From assembly GCA_021828045.1 (NCBI GenBank), contig JAKATI010000004.1, forward strand, positions 1-45,308: 45,308 nucleotides of DNA, given 5' to 3'. Every line of letters begins with the position of its first letter. Position 1 is the stretch's first letter. This document shows, in pieces, positions 25,058-34,289 of this stretch. This stretch comes from Pseudomonadota bacterium (GTDB lineage: Bacteria > Pseudomonadota > Gammaproteobacteria > JAKAQQ01). The notes beneath the pieces are model-generated. The model was not told the DNA's origin, did not search any database, and saw only the letters and a list, made by a program, of their open reading frames with translations. The translations under genes and the position numbers were made by a program.

Positions 25058-26710
25058 TCAGTCCGTATCGAACTGGTCCCACCAATGCCAAGGGGGTGGG
25101 GTCGGCGTTTGGGGGCGCGGCATCATCCGGGCCTGCGAACGGACCCGGTAGAGGATGAGCCCTCCCTGTGCCGGGATCGAAAGGACACGCGTGAAATAAG
25201 CGGGATTGGGTGCCGGTGACAGGGTGACGGATCTGGGCTTCCGGCCGGGGACAGGAAGCGTGTTGCGATACACAATGAGATAACTGCCCGCATGGATCCG
25301 GCCGGACCGGACCTCGGCATACAAGGCACGGGCCGAGCGGACGAAGGGTATCGGAGCCTGACGGAGAGGATAGAGCGCATAAATTGTGGGCGGGGCGGGG
25401 TAGAGGTAGCTCACGAAAGGATCCGGGTGGTGCGCCAGGTAACTCCGCAGGACCGGGAGTCCGCGCATCGTTTCGGGTGTCGGAAGAATGCCGGGGAGAA
25501 CCCAGCCAGGCAGGACGAAAAGAGCGACAAAACCTGCAACGGCAAGAAGAAATACCGAGATTCCATACCCCACCCTGGAAACCAGGCGGGCCCGCTTACC
25601 GAACGCCCAGCCCATGGCACCCACGCTCAGGGTCACGATGGCCGGGGCCGCCGGCAGGATGTACTTGCTCTGCTTCGAGACCGATGCCGAAAAGAAGAGA
25701 ATCGTCCACAGTGTCCAGAGCAGGGCAAGCCGAAAAGCGGGGTCCCCTCTCCGGCGCCAGGCAAGGACGATCCCGAACGGAAGGAGGAAGGCCCATGGGA
25801 AGAAATCCCCCCACAGGCTTTTCAGGTAGAGAAAGGGTCCGTGCTCGTGGTCGAGCCCCGACAGGAAACGGGTGAAGTTCTGGTAGATGAAAAAGGCCCG
25901 GTCGAAGTCCCAGTTCGACTGGAGTCCGGCCATCAGGGCCCAGAGGGCAAGGACCCCCAAGGAGAGGGCGAGTCCGCGGAGCGGGCGCAAGGACCGGATC
26001 CCGTGCCAGAGCCCACGCCATCCTTCCCGGGAAAGGGGCCAGAGCCCCGGCGTGGAGGCCACGAGGTCGAGCCCCATCGCCGGGAGCGTGATGGCAAGCC
26101 CGACTGGGCCCTTGGCTGTGGTGGCAATCGCGAGTCCGCCCCAGAGTTCCCAGGGGAATCGGGTACCGGATCCCTGCCGGTGGCGCAGGTAGCCGGTATA
26201 GGCCATGAGCACGCCGAGCGCCAGGAGACTGTCGGTATGAGCCGTGAAGAAGTTGTACAGGGCGATCGGAAGCGCGGCCAGGGCGAGACGGGGCAGGGTC
26301 GGGCTCACACCAGGAAAGGCACTTCTCACCCAGCGGCCCATCCAGAAGATCCAGAGCAGGTACGCCACCGTTCCCGGTACCCGGATGGCTGCCCGGAGGG
26401 GCAGGCCCACCAGGCGGGCGATGATGGAAAGCCAGTAATAGAGGGGGGGGTACTCGACGTAGGGCAGTCCATTCTTGAAGGGGACCCACCAGCTGCCCCG
26501 GGCGATCATCTCGCGCACAACCTCGGCAAAACGGGGCTCCTCGGCCGGGATCAGCCCATGGGTGAACATGGCGATTCCGTAAACCAGGGCCAAGAATACG
26601 AACAACCCGATGGCAAGTCGCCGGTCGGCGCGGGGTTCGAGCTCGGGGCCGAGCACAGGGGGAGAGGGATCGTTCCGGAACAAGGGTCTCGCCGATACAC
26701 AATGGCTCAA
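25058..26710 (-). CDS. GT39/ArnT-family membrane glycosyltransferase
   Basis: This 550-residue polytopic protein has about eleven membrane segments and the ArnT/PMT-like N-terminal loop GLIPAEEPRFAEVVREMI, where the acidic pair corresponds to the usual catalytic DE(A/P)R(Y/F)AE motif (here the first position is E rather than D). FKNGLPYVEYPPLYYW follows as expected. Such enzymes move sugars from polyprenyl-phosphate donors to lipid A, proteins or other acceptors in the periplasm; the acceptor is unknown. The C-terminal 100 or so residues are soluble. The start is weak (TTG at 26710; GTG at 26656 is possible). A run of eight G lies near 26443-26450. Confidence 0.88.
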   Translation of the reverse strand: MSHCVSARPLFRNDPSPPVLGPELEPRADRRLAIGLFVFLALVYGIAMFTHGLIPAEEPRFAEVVREMIARGSWWVPFKNGLPYVEYPPLYYWLSIIARLVGLPLRAAIRVPGTVAYLLWIFWMGRWVRSAFPGVSPTLPRLALAALPIALYNFFTAHTDSLLALGVLMAYTGYLRHRQGSGTRFPWELWGGLAIATTAKGPVGLAITLPAMGLDLVASTPGLWPLSREGWRGLWHGIRSLRPLRGLALSLGVLALWALMAGLQSNWDFDRAFFIYQNFTRFLSGLDHEHGPFLYLKSLWGDFFPWAFLLPFGIVLAWRRRGDPAFRLALLWTLWTILFFSASVSKQSKYILPAAPAIVTLSVGAMGWAFGKRARLVSRVGYGISVFLLAVAGFVALFVLPGWVLPGILPTPETMRGLPVLRSYLAHHPDPFVSYLYPAPPTIYALYPLRQAPIPFVRSARALYAEVRSGRIHAGSYLIVYRNTLPVPGRKPRSVTLSPAPNPAYFTRVLSIPAQGGLILYRVRSQARMMPRPQTPTPPPWHWWDQFDTD

Positions 26711-26777
26711 GGACCGGGGAATTTTACCGGAGGACGGGATTCGGCGATACGATGCTATAGTCCGGTGAGAGGCTGCC

Positions 26778-27635
26778 GTGAACTACGACCATCGCTTCCA
26801 CGCCGGGAACTTCGCTGACGTCCACAAGCATCTCGTTCTGATCGCCCTGCTTGAACGTCTGTCGGAAAAACCCACTCCCTGGTTCTACCTCGACACACAT
26901 GCCGGTTCCGGGCTTTACGATCTGGACCGTCTCCCGCAGGATCCCCCGCCGGAGTTTCGCCGCGGCTTCGAGATCCTCTGGCAGAACTCCCCTGCCGATC
27001 CCCTGCTCGCGAGATACCGTGCACTCGTGGCCCAGGACAACCCCTCCGGCACCCTCCGCTGGTATCCCGGTTCGCCCCTGCTCGCACACCGGCTGGCCCG
27101 CTCCAATGACCGGCTCGCTTTCGTGGAAGCCGTGCCCCAACGCCAGGCCGAACTCAAGCGTCATCTCGGTCGGCGGCCTGGTGTGCACTGCCGGGACGGT
27201 TTTGAGGCTCTGCTTGCGCTCACGCCACCTCCGGAAGGTCGTGGGCTCGTCTTCCTCGATCCACCCTACGAGCAGGTCTCCGAAGCGGACCGGCTTGTGG
27301 AGACCCTGTCCCGGGCCTGCACACGGTTCCCACAAGGCATCTTTCTCGCCTGGTATCCCTGGGTGGACACGGACTGGACGAATGGCCTCAAACGGCGCCT
27401 CGACCGGATTCCCCGGATCTCCTTCCTGGACTGGTGGCGCCCCCGGGGAAACGGCCTCTGGGGCAGCGGGCTTGCCCTCGTGAATGTTCCCTACGGCATC
27501 CCCGAGCGGCTCGAACGGCTCGCACCGGAACTCTCGTCCCTCTTCCGGGACCCGCCGGGATCCACCGGATGGCGGACCACATGGACTTCCGGAGACGGCC
27601 GGGAACTGCCAGGCCGACCCCGCCTCCGGGGCTGA
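26778..27635 (+). CDS. rlmJ: 23S rRNA (adenine2030-N6)-methyltransferase
   Basis: RlmJ methylates A2030 of 23S rRNA with SAM. The 285-residue protein begins with the diagnostic MNYDHRFHAGNFADVHKH, then shows the SAM site YLDTHAGSGLYDL and the catalytic GLVFLDPPYEQ. The start is a GTG at 26778, with GAGAGG a few bases upstream. It is divergent from the GT39 gene, with 67 bp between them containing a TATAGT hexamer (26756-26761). The DUF2784 gene follows by 7 bp and is probably cotranscribed. Confidence 0.95.
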   Translation: MNYDHRFHAGNFADVHKHLVLIALLERLSEKPTPWFYLDTHAGSGLYDLDRLPQDPPPEFRRGFEILWQNSPADPLLARYRALVAQDNPSGTLRWYPGSPLLAHRLARSNDRLAFVEAVPQRQAELKRHLGRRPGVHCRDGFEALLALTPPPEGRGLVFLDPPYEQVSEADRLVETLSRACTRFPQGIFLAWYPWVDTDWTNGLKRRLDRIPRISFLDWWRPRGNGLWGSGLALVNVPYGIPERLERLAPELSSLFRDPPGSTGWRTTWTSGDGRELPGRPRLRG

Positions 27636-27642
27636 CCCGGAT

Positions 27643-28035
27643 ATGAACGCGGTCATGGCCGGGAATCTCGCCACTGCCATCCTCGCGATCCATTTGGTGA
27701 TCATTGCCTACAACGTGGCCGGACTGATCGTGATCCCTTGGGGGGGAATCCGGGGCTGGTCCTTCGTCCACAATTTCTGGCTTCGTCTGGTCCATCTCGT
27801 CGCCCTCTCCATCGTCGCGCTCCAGGCCCTCCTCGGCCGAGCCTGCTTTCTCACCCTCTGGCAGGCCCAGCTCAGCGCTCGCGCTGCCGGGAGAGCCCCG
27901 GCCCCACTGATCGCACACTGGATCGACGGGCTCGTGTTCTGGCCTATCCCACTCTGGGTTTTTACCCTGATCTACGTCGCGGTCTGGATTTACGTGGTCG
28001 CGCTCTGGTGGATTTTCCCTCCGCGTCATCCCTGA
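27643..28035 (+). CDS. DUF2784-family membrane protein
   Basis: This 130-residue protein has four membrane helices and the family layout: LAIHLVIIAYNVAGLIV in helix 1, WSFVHNFWLRLVHLVALSIV in helix 2, ACFLTLWQAQL on the loop, and LIYVAVWIYVVALWWIFPP at the end. Function is unknown. The ATG at 27643 follows rlmJ by 7 bp. Its last 74 bp overlap, tail to tail, the end of the fused E1 gene on the other strand. Confidence 0.85.
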   Translation: MNAVMAGNLATAILAIHLVIIAYNVAGLIVIPWGGIRGWSFVHNFWLRLVHLVALSIVALQALLGRACFLTLWQAQLSARAAGRAPAPLIAHWIDGLVFWPIPLWVFTLIYVAVWIYVVALWWIFPPRHP

Positions 28036-30337
28036 ATCCCCTTCCCCCGTCCGATTCCTCGGGACGCGACGTATCCTCTGCAAGAAGGTCACGAATGGCT
28101 ATCCGGATCTCCTCTTCGGTGAGTAAAACTGCATCGGCCGCCGGACCGAGTGGAATGTAGCAATCCTCGGACACGAGCCGCCGGAAGGGAAGCTGGTGGG
28201 CACGTTCCCCCAAGAGCGTCACAATTTCCTCGGAGACGCTCCCGGTCCGGCGCCCCTCGTCAACAACCAGGACCCGGCGTGCCTGTCCGAAAGCAGCGAC
28301 GAGGGCCTCGTGGTTGAGTGGCTTGAGCCAGCGCAGGTCAAGAACCCCGACCCGTTTTTGGGTTCCAGTGGCTTTCACGGCCCTCAAGCTCAAATAAACG
28401 CCGTTACCATAGGTCACGACGAGGAGATCGAGATCTTCCCGGGGCCCATACCAGCGGGGCTCGCCGAAAGGTACGGCCGATCCCCCTTCCGGGTAGGGAG
28501 CAAGCCAGAGACGGTCCCCGGTCACGTGAAGGTCCTTGGTCATGTAGAGGGCGATGGGTTCGAGGTATACCACGATGCGCCCATCGACCCGGGCAAGGGC
28601 AAGGGCGGTCCGGAGCAGCCCGACAGCATCATCGGCCCGGGCCGGGCAGACCACGACAAGCCCCGGGATATCGCGGAAAATACTCCAGCTGTTGTCGTTG
28701 TGGAAATGCCCTCCGAATCCCTTCTGGTAGGCCAGCCCGGGAATGCGGACCACGAAGCCGTTGCGGTACTGGTCGGCGGAGAAAAACTGGAGGGAGCAGG
28801 CCTCTCCCCGGATCTGGTCTTCGGCATTGTGAAAATAGGCCAGGTACTGGATTTCAGCAACCGGCAGGAGCCCCAGGAACGCCCCACCCTGGGCCAGGCC
28901 CAGGATGGTCTGCTCATCCAGGAGCGTGTTGAACACGCGACGTCCCCCGAAGCGGCGGTGGAGTCCCGAGGTGACGGTATAGACGCCCCCCTTCTGGGCC
29001 ACGTCCTCCCCGAAAAGGACCAGTCCGGGATAGCGGTCGAGGGATTCGGCGAGCGCACGGTTGATTGCGATCGAGAGATGGAGACGCTCCTCCGCACGGG
29101 TCGATCCTTCGTCCCCCGCCCCTGGCTGCACCCTCCCCGCCTCGGCGGCGACGGCCGCAGGTGAGAGTGGTGCAAGCGGTTTCATCACCTCCTGTGTGCC
29201 CGAAAGCCGCGGGGACCGGATGGCGCGTTCCGCCGCCTGTTCCACCCGGGCCTGGGCCGTCTCGTAGGCCGCGAGGAGCTCTGCCCCCGAGGCCAGGCCC
29301 CGCCCGTGGAGCAGGCAGGCCGTTGCGAGGACGGGATCGCGCGCCTCATCCGCCTCGATCTCCCCGATCGGGCGATATTCGGTCTCGGCATCGGTTCCCG
29401 CATGGCCGAGCAGACGGACCACGCGGAGATGGAAGAAGACAGGCGCCTGCCTTGTGCGGCAAAACTCGAGCGCTTCCCGAGCCTTCCGCCAGACCTCGAA
29501 GAGATCGCTGCCATCTGCCGAGTAGTAACGGAGCCCGGAGCGGCCCCGGTAGTTGGATTCGATCCAGCCGGAGGGGGTACGGACCGAGATCCCAAGCCCG
29601 TTGTCTTCGCACAGACAGAACAATGGGCAGGCCAGTCCCTGCCAGGCGGTTTGGGCAGCCGCGTTGAGCGCGCCGAGCGCCGTGGAATGGTTGGCGCTCG
29701 CATCACCGAAGCTCACGAAGACGAGGCCGTCCCGCGGCCATTTTCGGGGCTCCAGTCGACGCGCTGACTCCAGAAGTGCCGCCGCACCGAATGCCTTGGG
29801 CAAATGACTCGCAATCGTGCTGGTCTGTGGTGGAACCAAAAGATCGGGGTGCCCGAACACCTTGTGCCGTCCCTGGGCGATCGGATCATCCCGGCTGGCC
29901 ACAAGCGAGAGCGCGATGGCGTGAACCAGGTCGAGACCGGGCTGATGCCGGGCCCGCTCCAGCATGAAGGCACCACTCCGGTAATGCAGGAAAGCAGGAT
30001 CGGTGAGCCGAAGCAGTCGCCCCCAGACCGCATTGGCCTCGTGCCCGCTGCTGCCGATCGTGTAAAAACCCTGGCCCCGTGCCCGCAGCAGGCGGGCCAC
30101 AAGATCAAGGTGGCGGGAGAGGAGCTGGGATTCAAAAAGCTCCCAGAGATCATGGACGGAAAGCCCTCCCGTCTCCTCGAGCACTGCCCCCGATTCCCGC
30201 GCCGGGGGAGGGACTGTCGTCTCACCCAGGGCGGACAGGGCCGCCCGGGTCTTGGCATCAAGGATCTCGGCCCGATGGATGCTGCGCTGGGCTTGGCGGG
30301 CGAGGCGTGGACCCTGTGTTTTTGATTCAGAAGGCAT
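27962..30337 (-). CDS. Fused alpha/beta 2-oxoacid dehydrogenase E1 component
   Basis: This 791-residue protein joins both subunits of a thiamine-diphosphate E1. Residues about 60-390 are the alpha part, with GFYTIGSSGHEANAVWGRLL and the ThDP site FVSFGDASANHSTALGALN. A linker of about 40 residues follows, then the beta part from about 420 with LHLSIAINRALAESL, VLFGEDVAQKGGVY and DEQTILGLAQGGAFLG. The branched-chain or pyruvate E1 class is likely; the substrate is not determined. The last 35 or so residues are a basic, low-complexity tail beyond the normal E1 end, and 74 bp of it are antisense to the DUF2784 gene. No E2, E3 or lipoyl gene is in the window. It overlaps the upstream acyl-CoA dehydrogenase gene by 11 bp. 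Confidence 0.88.
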   Translation of the reverse strand: MPSESKTQGPRLARQAQRSIHRAEILDAKTRAALSALGETTVPPPARESGAVLEETGGLSVHDLWELFESQLLSRHLDLVARLLRARGQGFYTIGSSGHEANAVWGRLLRLTDPAFLHYRSGAFMLERARHQPGLDLVHAIALSLVASRDDPIAQGRHKVFGHPDLLVPPQTSTIASHLPKAFGAAALLESARRLEPRKWPRDGLVFVSFGDASANHSTALGALNAAAQTAWQGLACPLFCLCEDNGLGISVRTPSGWIESNYRGRSGLRYYSADGSDLFEVWRKAREALEFCRTRQAPVFFHLRVVRLLGHAGTDAETEYRPIGEIEADEARDPVLATACLLHGRGLASGAELLAAYETAQARVEQAAERAIRSPRLSGTQEVMKPLAPLSPAAVAAEAGRVQPGAGDEGSTRAEERLHLSIAINRALAESLDRYPGLVLFGEDVAQKGGVYTVTSGLHRRFGGRRVFNTLLDEQTILGLAQGGAFLGLLPVAEIQYLAYFHNAEDQIRGEACSLQFFSADQYRNGFVVRIPGLAYQKGFGGHFHNDNSWSIFRDIPGLVVVCPARADDAVGLLRTALALARVDGRIVVYLEPIALYMTKDLHVTGDRLWLAPYPEGGSAVPFGEPRWYGPREDLDLLVVTYGNGVYLSLRAVKATGTQKRVGVLDLRWLKPLNHEALVAAFGQARRVLVVDEGRRTGSVSEEIVTLLGERAHQLPFRRLVSEDCYIPLGPAADAVLLTEEEIRIAIRDLLAEDTSRPEESDGGRGFRDDAEGKSTRARPRKSRPRRRSG

Positions 30338-31481
30338 CGAATCCCGTTACCGCCTTGCCCACGACCAGTTCGTGGATGGTCTCGGTCCCCTCGTAGGTCG
30401 CAACACTTTCGAGGTTGAGGGCATGACGAAGCGGGGGAAACTCCGTTGTGATCCCGGCCCCGCCCAGTAGATCCCGTGCCTCACGGGCGATCTCGAGCGC
30501 CATTCGGACGTTGTTCCACTTGGCAAGTGAGACCTGCGCCGGATCGAGTGTCCCCTGATCCTTGAGTTGGCCCAGCCGGAAAGCCAGGAGCCGGGCCAGG
30601 GTGAGCGCGCGAACCATCGCCGCAATCCGCCGCTGGACTGTCTGTGTGGCGGCCAGGGGCCGTCCAAAGAGTTCACGGGTCCGGGTGTAATCGAGAACCG
30701 TGGACAGGCAGGAACGGGCTGCACCGAGCGCACCCCAGGCGATCCCGTAACGGGCTTGGGTCAGACAGGACAGGGGGGCCTTGAGGCCTTGGGCTCCCGC
30801 CAGCCGGTTTTGCTCTGGGACAGTCACGTTTTCGAAAAACAGAGCAGCAGTATCGGAAGCGCGGAGGGAAAGCTTGTGATGGATGGCCTGCGCGTGGAAT
30901 CCCGGCATGCCCTTTTCCACGAGGAAACCCCGGATACCCTGGTCCGTCTGCGCCCAGACCACGGCAAGGTCAGCCAACGTGCCGTTCGTGATCCACATCT
31001 TCGAGCCCGAGAGAATCCAGTTCCCGCCTTCCAGCCGGGCCCGGGTCTGGAGCGCGGCGGGATCCGACCCCCCGTGTGCCTCGGTCAGGCCAAAGCATCC
31101 AATGGCCTCGGCGCGGGCCAGTTTCGGCAACCAGCGGGCTTTCTGCTCTTCCGTCCCATAGGTCGCAATCGGGTACATGACGAGGCTCGACTGGACCGAG
31201 ACAAAACTCCGCAATCCGCTGTCCCCCCGCTCCAGCTCCTCGCAAATCACGCCATAGGCCAAGGCACCGAGCCCGGGGCAACCGTAGCCGTGGACGGAAC
31301 TTCCGAGAATGCCGAGCGACCCGATCTCGGGAATGAGTTCCATCGGGAAAAAGCCTTCCTCGAAGGCCCGGGGCAGGAGCGGCAGTGCCCGTTCATCAAC
31401 GAAGCGCGCCACGGTGGACTGCACGAGACGATCCTCCTCCGTGAGTTCCGAACCGATCCCGAAAAAATCTTCCGGAGACAT
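30327..31481 (-). CDS. Acyl-CoA dehydrogenase, glutaryl-CoA dehydrogenase-like
   Basis: This 384-residue flavoprotein has the acyl-CoA dehydrogenase fold. GLTEAHGGSDPAALQT (FAD/substrate loop), SGSKMWITNG and DYTRTRELFGRPLAATQ are typical. The catalytic Glu lies in VATYEGTETIHELVVGKAVTG, which is the glutaryl-CoA dehydrogenase type of ending, so glutaryl-CoA to crotonyl-CoA plus CO2 is a reasonable guess; other substrates cannot be excluded. It is the first gene of a two-gene unit with the fused E1. A G-rich Shine-Dalgarno-like run lies just upstream of the ATG. Confidence 0.9.
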   Translation of the reverse strand: MSPEDFFGIGSELTEEDRLVQSTVARFVDERALPLLPRAFEEGFFPMELIPEIGSLGILGSSVHGYGCPGLGALAYGVICEELERGDSGLRSFVSVQSSLVMYPIATYGTEEQKARWLPKLARAEAIGCFGLTEAHGGSDPAALQTRARLEGGNWILSGSKMWITNGTLADLAVVWAQTDQGIRGFLVEKGMPGFHAQAIHHKLSLRASDTAALFFENVTVPEQNRLAGAQGLKAPLSCLTQARYGIAWGALGAARSCLSTVLDYTRTRELFGRPLAATQTVQRRIAAMVRALTLARLLAFRLGQLKDQGTLDPAQVSLAKWNNVRMALEIAREARDLLGGAGITTEFPPLRHALNLESVATYEGTETIHELVVGKAVTGFDAF

Positions 31482-31568
31482 GCCAGTTTCCCCCCTTTTG
31501 GGCCCTCATGATACCGGAAACACACCTCCCCGGATCCGGATTCGGAGTTGTGCTAGGCTCCAAGGCCC

Positions 31569-32396
31569 ATGCATACCACCGATCTTGCGGTCGCCCTTTA
31601 TCCGGATGTCCTGCGCCTGGCCTTTGCCGCAGGAGACGAGATCATGGGGGTTTACCGCAACGACTTCTCGATCGAAAGAAAGGGCGACCAGAGCCCGCTC
31701 ACCGCGGCTGACCTCAAGGCTCATGCCGTTCTCGTCGCAGGACTCGGCAAACTCAAACCCGCACTCCCGATCCTGTCCGAGGAGGGCACCGAACCCCCTT
31801 GGACAGAACGGCAAAGCTGGGAGCGGTACTGGCTGATCGATCCGCTGGACGGGACACGCGAGTTCGTCAAACGGAACGGCGAGTTCACGGTCAATATCGC
31901 ACTCATCGACCAAGGTGAACCGGTTCTCGGCGTGATGCATGCCCCCGCACTCGGCGAGAGTTATTTCGGAATCGCGGGGGTCGGGGCTTTTGCCTCCCGC
32001 AGTCACAATCCCTGGCACCGGCTTCGCGGTCGGCGTCCCGCCGCTCACCCACTCCGGGTACTGGCAAGCCGTTCACACAGTGATGCCCGGTTGGAAAACT
32101 TTCTCTCGCGCCTCGGCCCTCATGAACGGCTCGGCCTCGGCAGTTCACTCAAGTTCGCGCGCATTGCAGCTGGTGCGGCCGACCTCTACATCCGGCTGGG
32201 GCCAACCTGCGAGTGGGATACTGCAGCGGGGCACTGTCTTCTGGCCGCCACAGGCGGACAAGTGACGACGCTTGCGCGCGAGCCCCTGACCTATAACCGG
32301 AAGCCCTCGCTCAAGAATCCCTTCTTCGTCGCCTTTGCGGATCCAGCGGCCATCCCCGAGCCACTCGAGGATCCCGTGGCCGGCGGGGCCCGTTAG
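31569..32396 (+). CDS. cysQ: 3'(2'),5'-bisphosphate nucleotidase
   Basis: CysQ removes the 3'-phosphate of PAP, the by-product of sulfate assimilation. The 275-residue protein has the inositol-monophosphatase-fold metal motifs: LPILSEEGTE, WLIDPLDGTREFVKRNGEFT and the late GPTCEWDTAAGH. ASRSH near the middle is typical of CysQ. The ATG at 31569 has AAGG a few bases upstream. It is divergent from the acyl-CoA dehydrogenase; its stop overlaps the stop of the convergent chalcone-isomerase-like gene by 4 bp. Confidence 0.94.
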   Translation: MHTTDLAVALYPDVLRLAFAAGDEIMGVYRNDFSIERKGDQSPLTAADLKAHAVLVAGLGKLKPALPILSEEGTEPPWTERQSWERYWLIDPLDGTREFVKRNGEFTVNIALIDQGEPVLGVMHAPALGESYFGIAGVGAFASRSHNPWHRLRGRRPAAHPLRVLASRSHSDARLENFLSRLGPHERLGLGSSLKFARIAAGAADLYIRLGPTCEWDTAAGHCLLAATGGQVTTLAREPLTYNRKPSLKNPFFVAFADPAAIPEPLEDPVAGGAR

Positions 32397-32974
32397 CGAC
32401 CCAGCATCCGGTGCTTGAGATCATGGGTCGGCGGACGCGGTCCGAGCCAGATCCGGAGCAGCGCTTCATGGAATCGCTTTCCGGGGAAATGCCCGATGGG
32501 GCGTCCGTTGACGGAGACTACCGTTCCCGATCCCGGGACATAATCGAGAAAAACACGATCGTGATCGTGCAGCGGCTTCCAGACCGCGATGAAGGAAGCA
32601 ATCTCATGAGCCAGTCGAGACTGGACGGAGCTTGAGTTGTTGCGCCGGAACCCCTTCCGCCAAGCCGACCGGAGCTCACTGCGGCTCACCCCCCGGAGGA
32701 AATACATGGCGATGCGGTCGGGGCCCTTCTCGGCAAGCGCGTGGCTTGCCTGGTGGGTGGGATGCTCAAGGTACAGCGCTCCCACATAGACCCCGAAACT
32801 GAAGATCAGGGTATAGTTCCGGACCCCGGCACCGTTCAACCCGAGCTTGACTCCATGGAGCGTGACCGTCTCGGGCACACGGACGGAATGGATCCGGAGA
32901 GCCTCTGCTTGCGGGCCCCAAGCCCAGAGCAGGAGGCCCGCCGTCGCAAAAGCCAAGATGTGTCGTCTGGTCAT
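32393..32974 (-). CDS. Exported chalcone-isomerase-like protein
   Basis: This 193-residue protein has a signal peptide (HILAFATAGLLLWAWGPQAEA) and the bacterial chalcone isomerase-like domain: LHGVKLGLNGAGVRNYTLIF, FGVYVGALYLE, and FLDYVPGSGTVVSVNG near the C-terminus. Bacterial members are periplasmic and mostly uncharacterised; flavonoid chemistry is not expected. It lies downstream of queD on the same strand, and its stop overlaps that of cysQ. Confidence 0.88.
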   Translation of the reverse strand: MTRRHILAFATAGLLLWAWGPQAEALRIHSVRVPETVTLHGVKLGLNGAGVRNYTLIFSFGVYVGALYLEHPTHQASHALAEKGPDRIAMYFLRGVSRSELRSAWRKGFRRNNSSSVQSRLAHEIASFIAVWKPLHDHDRVFLDYVPGSGTVVSVNGRPIGHFPGKRFHEALLRIWLGPRPPTHDLKHRMLGR

Positions 32975-33057
32975 CGTACCCTCCGAAAATCTGTGTCCGG
33001 TTCATGATATCGGCCAAGGTCATTCTAGCGCAGCCGCTGCGGATCCTGCCTCCCTCC

Positions 33058-33420
33058 TCAATCGTCCTCGACCCGCGCCCCGGCTGTGCTGGTCTCCCCG
33101 ACATCCACCCGGTAGAGTTCCGGCAAATCGGGCTTTAGGCGGAGGTAGACAAAACGGGCGAGATGCTCGGAGGTCGGGTTTTCAAGGCCTGGAATCTCGT
33201 TCAGTGTGTGATGGTCAAGGAGGATGCGGAGCGGCTCGAAATGCTCCCGTACCCGCCCGAAATCCAGGATCCAGCCGGTTTGGGGGTCGACCTCGCCCCG
33301 GAGATGGAGCGTGACCGTGAAGGAATGCCCATGCATCCGCGCACAGGGATGCCCTTCCGGAACGGCCGGCAGGTAGTGGGCACACTCCAGCCGGAAAATC
33401 TTGTAGATCGAGGTTTTCAT
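33058..33420 (-). CDS. queD: 6-carboxy-5,6,7,8-tetrahydropterin synthase
   Basis: QueD makes 6-carboxytetrahydropterin from 7,8-dihydroneopterin triphosphate on the path to queuosine tRNA modification. The 120-residue protein has the zinc His at CAHYLP, then PCARMHGHSFTVTL, which holds the catalytic Cys and the other two zinc His, and LLDHHTLNEIPGLENPTSEH. The ATG overlaps the ttcA stop by 4 bp, so two tRNA-modification genes are translationally coupled. No queC or queE is in the window. Confidence 0.95.
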   Translation of the reverse strand: MKTSIYKIFRLECAHYLPAVPEGHPCARMHGHSFTVTLHLRGEVDPQTGWILDFGRVREHFEPLRILLDHHTLNEIPGLENPTSEHLARFVYLRLKPDLPELYRVDVGETSTAGARVEDD

Positions 33421-34289
33421 CGGTTGCCGGTTCCGGTTTCGGCCAGCTCCGCGCTCGTTGGGGCCGACAGAGAGGCTCCAAGCCCGGCAAAGTCCCAGAG
33501 GTTCCGGTCGAGGAGATGGGAGGGCACGATCCGCCCGAGGGCAGTCCCGATCGAGGCCACACGCTCCGGATGCTCCCGTCTCCAGCTGGCGAGGAGTTGC
33601 TTGAGCGCCTGTCGCTCGAGCCGGTCCTGGCTGCCGCAGACCTTGCAGGGAACGATGGGGAACCGTCTTGCGCGGGCGTAACGGGCAATCTCCGACTCGG
33701 TGCAGTACGCGAGCGGACGGATCACGAGCGTCTGGCCGTCATCGGACAGAAGCTTGGGCGGCATGGCGGCCAGCCGTCCCCCATGAAAGAGGTTCAACAG
33801 GAAAGTTTCGAGGATATCGTCCTGGTGGTGCCCGAGTGCCAGGACGTTATAACCCTCCTCGCGCGCCCAGCGGTAGAGCGCACCCCGCCTGAGGCGCGAG
33901 CACAGGCCACAGCGGTTCCGTCCTTCCGGAATCACGCGGGCCACGACCCCGTAAGTGTCCTGGGCAATGATGTCATGGGGGATGGACTCCTCCTCGAGGT
34001 AGCGACGGATGATGTCGGTCGGGAACCCGGGCTGTCTCTGGTCCAAGTGGACGGCCCTGAGCACGAAATCCAGCGGCGCACGGCGCTGGAGCTGGCGGAG
34101 GAGAGTGAGCAGTGTGTAGGAATCCTTGCCTCCCGAGACTGCGACCAGGACCCGGTCGCCCGCCCGGATCATCGCGTAGTCGGCAATGGCCTGCCCGACC
34201 TGGCGGCGCAGCCGGTTTTCCAGGCGGAGGAAGGTGGTCGACTGCCCCACGGTAGCCCGGGTTGGTGGTGAGGGAGTCTCAGAAGCCAT
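33417..34289 (-). CDS. ttcA: tRNA 2-thiocytidine(32) synthetase
   Basis: TtcA is an iron-sulfur enzyme that thiolates C32 of some tRNAs. The 290-residue protein has the PP-loop LVAVSGGKDSYTLL, and the two Cys pairs that bind the cluster, NRCGLCSRLRRG and PCKVCGSQ. VLALGHHQDDILETFLLN is also typical. The ATG lies 11 bp inside the end of the upstream barrel gene; queD follows with a 4-bp overlap. Confidence 0.96.
   Translation of the reverse strand: MASETPSPPTRATVGQSTTFLRLENRLRRQVGQAIADYAMIRAGDRVLVAVSGGKDSYTLLTLLRQLQRRAPLDFVLRAVHLDQRQPGFPTDIIRRYLEEESIPHDIIAQDTYGVVARVIPEGRNRCGLCSRLRRGALYRWAREEGYNVLALGHHQDDILETFLLNLFHGGRLAAMPPKLLSDDGQTLVIRPLAYCTESEIARYARARRFPIVPCKVCGSQDRLERQALKQLLASWRREHPERVASIGTALGRIVPSHLLDRNLWDFAGLGASLSAPTSAELAETGTGNR

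Noticed and set aside
25292..26818. A 508-codon open frame on the plus strand
   Set aside because: It is antisense to the GT39 glycosyltransferase and rich in Gly, Glu and Arg; no domain is seen.
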